Assembly: GCF_028622115.1 (NCBI RefSeq) | Contig: NZ_CP097263.1 | Coordinates: 1,984,001 to 2,048,000 of the forward strand | DNA length: 64,000 nucleotides | Origin: Kutzneria chonburiensis | GTDB lineage: Bacteria > Actinomycetota > Actinomycetes > Mycobacteriales > Pseudonocardiaceae | Direction: 5' to 3' | In this document: positions 44,803 to 51,485 of the stretch, one piece after another | Position numbering within the stretch: position 1 is the first letter of the stretch | How the letters are laid out: each line of letters starts with the position of its first letter | Made by a program: the position numbers and the translations under genes | The notes under the pieces: model-generated | Database searches by the model: none | Told to the model about the DNA's origin: nothing | The model's input: only the letters and a program-made list of their open reading frames with translations

Positions 44803-44855
44803 GGTTTTCTCTCCTCGAAGCCAGCAGAGCCGCTAGCGGCCGTTAGGAGAAGCAG

Positions 44856-46142
44856 ATGATCGCGCGGGCCCGTGCCGCGGTCGCCGTGGCCGCAGTGTTA
44901 GCGCTAACAGCCTGCCAGGCCGGCCCGCCGTCGACAGCGGACGGCGGCACCGGGGCGGTGGACGACGGCACGACCATCACCATGTGGACCCGGTCCCCGA
45001 CGGCCACGTTCAGCCAGACGCTGGTGGACGCGTACAACGCGAGCCACAAGAACAAGGTGAAGCTGACCGTGTTCCCGGCCGACTCCTACCAGCAGAAGGT
45101 CGGCACGGCCGCCGGCGCCAAGCAGCTGCCCGACCTGCTGGCGTCCGATGTGGTGTACGCGCCCAACTACGCCGCCAACGGCGTGTTCATGGACCTCACC
45201 GCGCGGGTGAACCAGTTGCCGTTCAAGGCTTCCCTGGCCCCCGCGCACATGAAGGCCGCCGCGCACGACGGCAAGGAGTTCGCCGTCCCGCACGACATCG
45301 ACCTGTCGGCCATGTTCTACAACAAGGCGTTGTTCACCAAGGCCGGCCTCGACCCGGCCAAGCCGCCGACCACCCTCGCCGAGATCGTCGCTGACGCCAA
45401 GCAGATCAGCGCCCTCGGCGGCGACGTCAAGGGCTACTTCTTCGGCGGCGCCTGTCCCGGCTGCCAGCTGTTCACCAGTTGGCCGATGATCTGGGCGTCC
45501 GGCGGCACCGTGCTCAACGAGCAGGGGACCGCGTCCACCATCGACAATCCCGTTGCGTCCCAGGTGTATGCGACGCTGCACCAGCTCTACGCCGACGGTC
45601 TCGTGCCGGCGTCGGCCAAGGACGAGTCCGGTCCGACCTGGACCCAGTCCTTCCTCGACGGCAAGATCGGCATCCAGCCCATGGGCGCAACCGCCTTGCA
45701 GGGCATCAAGGAGGGCCCCGACCTCCAGGTCGGCGTCGCCCCGATCCCCGGTCTTACCGGCGGCAGCTCTTCGTTCGTCGGCGGCGACGTCCTCGGTGTT
45801 GGCGCCAACAGCCAGCACGCAGCCGCCGCGTGGGACTTCATCTCCTGGACGCTCTCCGACCAGGCTCAGGTGGACGTCGTGGCCAAGCACAAGAACATCA
45901 CCGTCCGGTCCGACCTCGCCGACAACACCTATGCCAAGCAGGATCCCCGCCTGGCCGTGTTCAACAAGCTCGCCGGCCAGGGCCAGACGCCCATCTCGGT
46001 CAACTTCGGCAAGACCTACAACGACACCAACGGCCCCTGGACCCAGACCGTGATCGACGCCGTCTTCGCCGCGACCGGCCCCGCGACCGCCCTGCACGAC
46101 CACAACGCCGCCATCACCGAGTCGCTGGCAAGTGGGGGCTGA
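44856..46142 (+). CDS. Sugar-binding lipoprotein of the GH127 locus
   Basis: 428 residues, ATG 44856 after TAGGAGA. Signal and lipobox LTAC (VLALTACQAG). Family 1 binding protein: TTITMWTRSPTATFSQTLVDAYNA, FNKALF-like MFYNKALFTKAGLDPAKPPTT, and YFFGGACPGCQLFTSW. Delivers the sugar to the next two permeases; beta-arabinofuranosyl oligosaccharides fit the enzymes downstream. The exact operator palindrome lies within the lipobox codons (44896), including a TTA codon, and a second symmetric variant is at 45797. Confidence 0.92.
   Translation: MIARARAAVAVAAVLALTACQAGPPSTADGGTGAVDDGTTITMWTRSPTATFSQTLVDAYNASHKNKVKLTVFPADSYQQKVGTAAGAKQLPDLLASDVVYAPNYAANGVFMDLTARVNQLPFKASLAPAHMKAAAHDGKEFAVPHDIDLSAMFYNKALFTKAGLDPAKPPTTLAEIVADAKQISALGGDVKGYFFGGACPGCQLFTSWPMIWASGGTVLNEQGTASTIDNPVASQVYATLHQLYADGLVPASAKDESGPTWTQSFLDGKIGIQPMGATALQGIKEGPDLQVGVAPIPGLTGGSSSFVGGDVLGVGANSQHAAAAWDFISWTLSDQAQVDVVAKHKNITVRSDLADNTYAKQDPRLAVFNKLAGQGQTPISVNFGKTYNDTNGPWTQTVIDAVFAATGPATALHDHNAAITESLASGG
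44896..44909. promoter_or_regulatory. Perfect intragenic operator TGTTAGCGCTAACA over the lipobox codons
   Basis: Exact palindrome starting at codon 14 of the SBP gene. Read as GTG TTA GCG CTA ACA GCC TGC (V-L-A-L-T-A-C): three rare codons in a row-and-skip pattern, TTA being the rarest in actinomycetes, encode the lipobox. About 105 bases past the predicted transcription start. Confidence 0.8.
45797..45810. promoter_or_regulatory. Intragenic symmetric variant TGTTGGCGCCAACA
   Basis: Two compensating mismatches keep full dyad symmetry. Codons GGT GTT GGC GCC AAC (G-V-G-A-N) in the SBP gene. Confidence 0.45.
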
Positions 46143-46143
46143 C

Positions 46144-47067
46144 GTGGTGTCACTGTCGCCGCCCCGGCCCTCGGTGCGCCCGGCCCCGACGCCGACGCCC
46201 CGGCGAGCGTCGATCAGTCGGCATCGGGCCAGGCTCGGCCTGCTGTACGCGGCGCCGATGGCGGTGCTGGTGGGGACGCTGTTCGTGGTGCCGCTGCTGT
46301 TGATGGTGTGGATGTCGGTCAACCACTGGCCGCTGCTGGGGGCGTCGGCGCCGAACGGCGTGGCGAACTACAGCGCGCTGGGGGATCCGCTGTTTCTGCG
46401 GGCGGTGTGGTTTACCGCCAAGTACACGGTGGTGACCACGGTGGTGCTGGGCCTGATCGCGTTTGGGCTGGCCCTGCTGGTGCAGAGGAACCGGCGTGGG
46501 GTGGGGGCGGTCAGGACGGTGCTGTTCCTACCGAGCGCGGTGGGGCTGGCGTCGACGAGCCTGCTGTTCTACGGGCTGTTCACGACGGATTCCTCGCCGC
46601 TGAACGGACTCGTGCAGGCGATCGGGCTGGGGCGGGTGGACTGGCTGGGCTCGACGGGCACGGCGCTCGGCTCGACAGTAGCGATGATCACCTGGCGGTT
46701 TGCCGGGTTCTACATGCTGATCCTGATGACGGGCCTGCAAAGCATCGACCCGGTGCTGTACGAAGCGGCGCGGATCGACGGGGCCGGACGGTGGCAGACG
46801 CTGTGGCGGGTCACGCTTCCGCTGCTGCGGCCGACGCTTGCGCTGGCAATGGTGTTATCGCTAACAGGATCGCTGCTGGCCTTCGACCAGTTCTTCATCC
46901 TCACCGGCGGCCGGCACGACACGGCGACGGTGGTGATCGACATCTATCGCGAGGCGTTCCTGTCGCAGGACCTGGGCCGGGCGGCGGCGGTGTCGGTGGC
47001 GACGCTGGCCGTGCTGATCGTCGTGAACGTGGCGCAGCTGCGGCTGATCCGGCGGGAGGGCCGGTGA
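46144..47067 (+). CDS. Sugar ABC permease, MalF-like (GH127 locus)
   Basis: 307 residues from GTG 46144, just after the SBP stop; GTG 46132 overlaps the SBP gene and GTG 46147 is also possible. Hydrophobic helices begin LGLLYAAPMAVLVGTLF. EAA loop YEAARIDGAGRWQTLWRVTLPLL. Codon 238 is TTA within an operator (46853). Confidence 0.9.
   Translation: MVSLSPPRPSVRPAPTPTPRRASISRHRARLGLLYAAPMAVLVGTLFVVPLLLMVWMSVNHWPLLGASAPNGVANYSALGDPLFLRAVWFTAKYTVVTTVVLGLIAFGLALLVQRNRRGVGAVRTVLFLPSAVGLASTSLLFYGLFTTDSSPLNGLVQAIGLGRVDWLGSTGTALGSTVAMITWRFAGFYMLILMTGLQSIDPVLYEAARIDGAGRWQTLWRVTLPLLRPTLALAMVLSLTGSLLAFDQFFILTGGRHDTATVVIDIYREAFLSQDLGRAAAVSVATLAVLIVVNVAQLRLIRREGR
46853..46866. promoter_or_regulatory. Intragenic operator TGTTATCGCTAACA in permease gene
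   Basis: Identical to the site before lacI at 14793. Codons GTG TTA TCG CTA ACA (V-L-S-L-T), again with rare TTA and CTA, in a late membrane helix. Confidence 0.65.
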
Positions 47068-47870
47068 AGACACGCGGGTTCTACCTCACCGGAGCGGCGC
47101 TGGCGGTGCTGTTCCTGCTGCCGATGGTGTGGACGTTGTACGCCTCGGTGCACGGCAGGGAGGCCGCCGGCGGCGGTGACGGCTGGGGATTGTCGAACTA
47201 CCAAAGGCTTCTGGACTACGGCAGTGGCCTGAGCACGTATCTGGTCAACACCGTGGTGGTGGCGGTCGTCGCGGTGAGTGTCACGGTCCTGACGACGACG
47301 CTCGGCGGATATGCCATGGTGCGGCTGCCGTTTCGCGGACGCAACGCGCTGTTCCTGGTGACGTTGGCCGTGCTGATGGTGCCGTACACCACGATCCTGG
47401 TTCCGCTCTACATCCTGCTCGGCTGGATCGGCCTGCAGAACTCGCTGGTCGGCCTTGGCCTGGTGCTCGCCGTGCTGCAACTGCCGTTCGGGCTGTTCAT
47501 GATGCGCAACTCCTTCGAAGCCCTGCCGGCCGAACTGGAAGAGGCGGCGCTGGTCGACGGCTGCACGATCACCGGCGCGCTGCGCCGGGTGCTGCTGCGC
47601 GGCGTGCTGCCCGGCATCGTCACGGTCGCCCTGTTCTCGTTCCTGGCCTCCTGGAACGAGTTCGTCGCGCCGCTGATCTTCCTCACCGACGGCGCGAAGT
47701 TCACGCTGCCGGTCGCGTTGTTCAACCTCCAGTCCGGCAGCCTCGGCTCGGTGGACTTCGGGGCGCTGCAAGCCGGCGTGGTCGTGTCCGCCCTGCCGTG
47801 CGTCGCCGTGTTCCTGGTGTTGCAACGCTACTACGTGCGTGGTTTTACCTCTGGTGCCCTCAAGGGCTGA
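47064..47870 (+). CDS. Sugar ABC permease, MalG-like (GH127 locus)
   Basis: 268 residues from GTG 47064, overlapping the previous stop, with GGGAGGG upstream. EAA loop EEAALVDGCTITGALRRVLLRGV. Ends VLQRYYVRGFTSGALKG as in MalG types. Confidence 0.92.
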   Translation: MKTRGFYLTGAALAVLFLLPMVWTLYASVHGREAAGGGDGWGLSNYQRLLDYGSGLSTYLVNTVVVAVVAVSVTVLTTTLGGYAMVRLPFRGRNALFLVTLAVLMVPYTTILVPLYILLGWIGLQNSLVGLGLVLAVLQLPFGLFMMRNSFEALPAELEEAALVDGCTITGALRRVLLRGVLPGIVTVALFSFLASWNEFVAPLIFLTDGAKFTLPVALFNLQSGSLGSVDFGALQAGVVVSALPCVAVFLVLQRYYVRGFTSGALKG

Positions 47871-47888
47871 CAGACAGGAGAGGCCTCG

Positions 47889-49751
47889 ATGGCCGAACTT
47901 GGTCCCGTCCATCCAACCGAGGACGCGGTCGCGGCGCTGGGCCCGCTGCCGCTCACCGCGACCACCGTCGCTGACGACAGCCTGTGGGGGACATGGTTGC
48001 GGCGCAATGCCGTGCACACCCTGCCGCACTGCGTGCGGCAGCTGCACGCCAGCGGCGCGGTCGACAACCTGCGGCGTGTCACCGGTGAGGTCGACGGCGA
48101 GTTCCAGAACATGTGGTTCGCCGACTCCGACGTGTACAAGACACTGGAGGCGGCGGCGTGGCAGCTCGTTCACACGCCGGAAGACCTTGAACTGCGGTCG
48201 TTCCTCGACACCACCGCTGCGCTGTTGGTGAAGGCCCAGGGAGAGGACGGCTACCTCAACTCGTACTTCACGGTCGCCAAGCCGGAGAAGCGGTGGCAGG
48301 AACTGCATTGGAGTCATGAGCTTTACTGCGCCGGCCATCTCATCCAAGCGGCCGTCGCGGCCGCCCGTGCGGGGGTGGGGGCCGAGATCGTCACGGTCGC
48401 CCGCCGGTTCGCCGACCTTATCGTGGAACGGTTCGCCGACGTCAACGCGGTCGACGGCCACCCGGAGATCGAGACCGCCCTGGTCGAGCTGTACCGGGTG
48501 ACCGGCCACCGGCCGTACCTGGACCTGGCTGCGCGGTTCGTCGACCTGCGCGGCCACGGGCTGCTCAACCCGGATCGCTTCGGGCCCGTGTATCTCCAGG
48601 ACCACGTGCCGGTCCGACAGGCGGAAGCCGTTGCCGGCCATGCGGTGCGGCAGCTCTACCTGCTGGCCGGCGTGGTGGACGTGGCGGTGGAGACCCATGA
48701 CGACGAACTGCTGGCGGCGGCGAATCGTCTGTGGGAGGACGCTTTCGGCAGCAAGACGTACCTCACCGGTGCGCACGGTTCACGGCATCGCGACGAGGCG
48801 TTCGGCGACCCGTACGAGCTGCCCGCCGATCGCGCGTACGCGGAGACCTGCGCCGCGATCGCCAGCTTCCAGTGGAACTGGCGCATGCTGCTCGCGACCG
48901 GCGACGTGCGCCACGCCGACGAGATGGAACGCGTGCTGCACAACGCCATCGCCGGCTCGATCGCCGCGGACGGCGAGCACTTCTTCTACTCCAACCCGTT
49001 GCACCTGCGTACCGGTCACGACGGCTCGCACGAGGATGCCCCGTCGCAACGCCTGCCGTGGTACAGCTGTGCCTGCTGCCCGCCCAACCTCGCCCGCCTG
49101 ATGGCCTCGCTGCCCGGATACGCGGTCACCACCGACCACAGTGGACTCCAGATCCAACTTTACACGGCTGGCGAGATCGAGACCACTGTGGACGGACACG
49201 CGGTGCGGATCTCCCTGCGCACCGACTATCCGTGGGACGGTCGGGTCGAAATAACCGTGACCACGGATGCGCCACTGACCCTGGCCCTGCGGATTCCGGG
49301 TTGGTGCCGCACCGAGGACGTGCGTCTGGACGGAGCGGCCGTCGATCCGGTCGGCGGTTACGTGCGGCTGCGGCGGGATTGGGCACGGGGATTCACCCTG
49401 ACGCTGGATCTGCCGATGCCGGCCCGTGTCGTCCGACCGCATCCGCGGATCGACGCCGTGCGCGGGTGCGTCGCCCTGGCCCGCGGGCCGCTGGTGTACT
49501 GCGTCGAGCAGGCGGACCTGCCCGACGGCGTGACGTTGGAGGACGTGCGAATCGACCCGTCGACAGTGATGGTCAACCGTACGTCCGTGGTGACGTTGGC
49601 GGTGGCCGGCAGCGTCCGGAGCGCCGACACCGAGCTCTATCCGCCGGCGGTCGACGAGACCGCCGAGCCGATCACCCTCACCGCCCTGCCTTATTTCCTG
49701 TGGGGGAACCGGAAGCCCGGCCCGATGCGGGTGTGGATCCCGCTCTCCTGA
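47889..49751 (+). CDS. GH127 beta-L-arabinofuranosidase, cytoplasmic
   Basis: 620 residues, no signal peptide, ATG 47889 after ACAGGAG. DUF1680/GH127 enzyme like HypBA1 of Bifidobacterium, which hydrolyses beta-L-arabinofuranosyl disaccharides with a zinc-bound Cys nucleophile. The four ligand residues are visible: E319 and C321 in YAETCAAI, and C396 and C397 in YSCACCPPN, with C396 the expected nucleophile. Other marks: FWDSDVYK-like MWFADSDVYKTLE, LTGAHGSRHRDEAFGDPYELP. Placed directly after the importer, it would hydrolyse the imported beta-arabinofuranosides to L-arabinose. Confidence 0.92.
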   Translation: MAELGPVHPTEDAVAALGPLPLTATTVADDSLWGTWLRRNAVHTLPHCVRQLHASGAVDNLRRVTGEVDGEFQNMWFADSDVYKTLEAAAWQLVHTPEDLELRSFLDTTAALLVKAQGEDGYLNSYFTVAKPEKRWQELHWSHELYCAGHLIQAAVAAARAGVGAEIVTVARRFADLIVERFADVNAVDGHPEIETALVELYRVTGHRPYLDLAARFVDLRGHGLLNPDRFGPVYLQDHVPVRQAEAVAGHAVRQLYLLAGVVDVAVETHDDELLAAANRLWEDAFGSKTYLTGAHGSRHRDEAFGDPYELPADRAYAETCAAIASFQWNWRMLLATGDVRHADEMERVLHNAIAGSIAADGEHFFYSNPLHLRTGHDGSHEDAPSQRLPWYSCACCPPNLARLMASLPGYAVTTDHSGLQIQLYTAGEIETTVDGHAVRISLRTDYPWDGRVEITVTTDAPLTLALRIPGWCRTEDVRLDGAAVDPVGGYVRLRRDWARGFTLTLDLPMPARVVRPHPRIDAVRGCVALARGPLVYCVEQADLPDGVTLEDVRIDPSTVMVNRTSVVTLAVAGSVRSADTELYPPAVDETAEPITLTALPYFLWGNRKPGPMRVWIPLS

Positions 49752-49774
49752 CCCTGCCCTGGAGGAAAGACCCG

Positions 49775-51460
49775 ATGTCGTCACGACGTCTGGGTATCGC
49801 CGCTGCCGTCATCGCGGTGACCACCCTGCTCGCACCGCCCGCCCAAGCCGCCGGCCACACCCTGCTGGTCGACGTCGGCTCCCCGTTCCGGCCGGTCACG
49901 CACGTCGCGTCCGGCGGACTGTACGCGCTCGCCGAGAACAGCCGGCCGGCCGACTCGACGCTGCTGCCGATCAAGATGAACACCCTCACCCAACCACCGC
50001 CCGGGGTGGGCCAGCGGCCCAACGGCCAACCACCCGGCGGCGACGGCCTGCTGGTCGCGCCGCAGGCCGACCGGGTCGGCGCCGGCGAGGTGATCCGCAT
50101 GCCGGACATCTATCCCGACTTCCCGTACAAGTGGGTCAGCTGGGACGACTGGCTGTCCAAAGTGGACACGATGGTGTCGGCCCGGCTGGCTGCCGGCTCG
50201 GTGAGCAACGTCGCCGCGTGGGAGATCTGGAACGAGCCCGACGGCACCTGGAACACCGCTGCCGCCGGCGACTTCAACGCCGGCTGGACCCGGACGGTGC
50301 AACGGATCCGCACCCGTGACACGGTCACGCCGGTCGCCGGCCCCGGCTACTCGCACTGGGATGCCGCCCGGATGCGCACGTTCCTGGTCAACGCCAAGAA
50401 CACCGGCACGGTGCCGGACATCATGGTCTGGCACGAGCTGGACCACAGCAGCGGATCCGTCGCCGCCGACGTGGCGGCGTACCGGTCGCTGGAGTCGTCG
50501 CTGGGCATCAGCCCACGGCCGATCTTCATCAACGAGTACGCCTGGACCGACGAGGTGGACGTGCCGGGCCGCGTCACCGACTACATCGCCAAGTTCGAGC
50601 GGGCCGGTGTGTGGGCGGCCGACCGCGCGTTCTGGTACGAGTACGGCACGGTCAACGGCTTGGTGGTGAACAACAACCAGCCGACCGGCACGTGGTGGCT
50701 GTACAAGTGGTACGGCGACATGGCCGGCTCGATGGTCACGACAACGCCGCCGGCCCAGACCGGGCTCGACGGATTCGCCTCCTACGACTCCACCCGCCGC
50801 CGGACCGACGTCGTCTTCGGTGACGAGTCCGGCACGAACTCCGTGCGTGTCAACGGTCTTTCCGGCAGTCAGGTCCGGGTGACCCTCGAGTCGACTCCGG
50901 CCTCCGGTCGGTTCACGGCGGTCACCGCACCGATGGTGATCGCCGACTCCACCTACACCGTCGCCAATGGACAGATCACCGTGGCCGTGCCGAATATGGT
51001 GGCTGGCAGCGCGTACCACCTGGTGATCCAGCCGACCGCCGGTGTCCCGGCGTACCAGCAGCGGTACGAGGCGGAGAACGCGTCGGTGTTCCGGGCGCAG
51101 CGGCTGTCCAGCTCGACCGCATCCAACGGCGGCTATGTCGGCCGGATCGACAACACCGGCGACCCGCGCGCTGACAGCTACGTCGACTTCGTGGTCAATG
51201 TCCCGAACACCCGGGCGTACACGATGACCATCGGCTACGCCAACGGCACCGGGGCCGTTGCGACGCAAGGCCTGGCCTACAACGGCGGCGCCTGGTCGAC
51301 CGTGAGCTATCCGCCGACGGCCGGCTGGGGCAAGTTCGCCACCACGACCACCACCGTCTCCCTGCACGCCGGCTACAACGTGATCCGGCTGGCCAAGGGC
51401 TCGCCCTACTTCGCCGGCGGCACCGGATACGCGGAACTGGACTACATCCAACTCAACTGA
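49775..51460 (+). CDS. Secreted GH39-like hydrolase with C-terminal CBM6/35-type module
   Basis: 561 residues, ATG 49775 after GGAGGAAAG; signal peptide ends about AQAA. The middle has a clan-A TIM-barrel pattern: AAWEIWNEPDGTW with acid/base E154 and RPIFINEYAWTDE with nucleophile E254, as in GH39 relatives. A beta domain follows, then (~427-561) a module starting YEAENASVF and ending YAELDYIQLN, typical of CBM6/35. Exact family and substrate are unknown; co-location with GH127 and GH146 suggests an arabinose-containing glycan. Confidence 0.75.
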   Translation: MSSRRLGIAAAVIAVTTLLAPPAQAAGHTLLVDVGSPFRPVTHVASGGLYALAENSRPADSTLLPIKMNTLTQPPPGVGQRPNGQPPGGDGLLVAPQADRVGAGEVIRMPDIYPDFPYKWVSWDDWLSKVDTMVSARLAAGSVSNVAAWEIWNEPDGTWNTAAAGDFNAGWTRTVQRIRTRDTVTPVAGPGYSHWDAARMRTFLVNAKNTGTVPDIMVWHELDHSSGSVAADVAAYRSLESSLGISPRPIFINEYAWTDEVDVPGRVTDYIAKFERAGVWAADRAFWYEYGTVNGLVVNNNQPTGTWWLYKWYGDMAGSMVTTTPPAQTGLDGFASYDSTRRRTDVVFGDESGTNSVRVNGLSGSQVRVTLESTPASGRFTAVTAPMVIADSTYTVANGQITVAVPNMVAGSAYHLVIQPTAGVPAYQQRYEAENASVFRAQRLSSSTASNGGYVGRIDNTGDPRADSYVDFVVNVPNTRAYTMTIGYANGTGAVATQGLAYNGGAWSTVSYPPTAGWGKFATTTTTVSLHAGYNVIRLAKGSPYFAGGTGYAELDYIQLN

Positions 51461-51485
51461 ACAACCGATTCCCTGCGAGGGCCCG

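Noticed and set aside
44829-44840. Palindrome GCCGCTAGCGGC as the main operator of the GH127 operon
   Set aside because: GC-rich 12-mers of this kind are expected by chance; the AACCGGTT-centred site at the transcription start is the better candidate.
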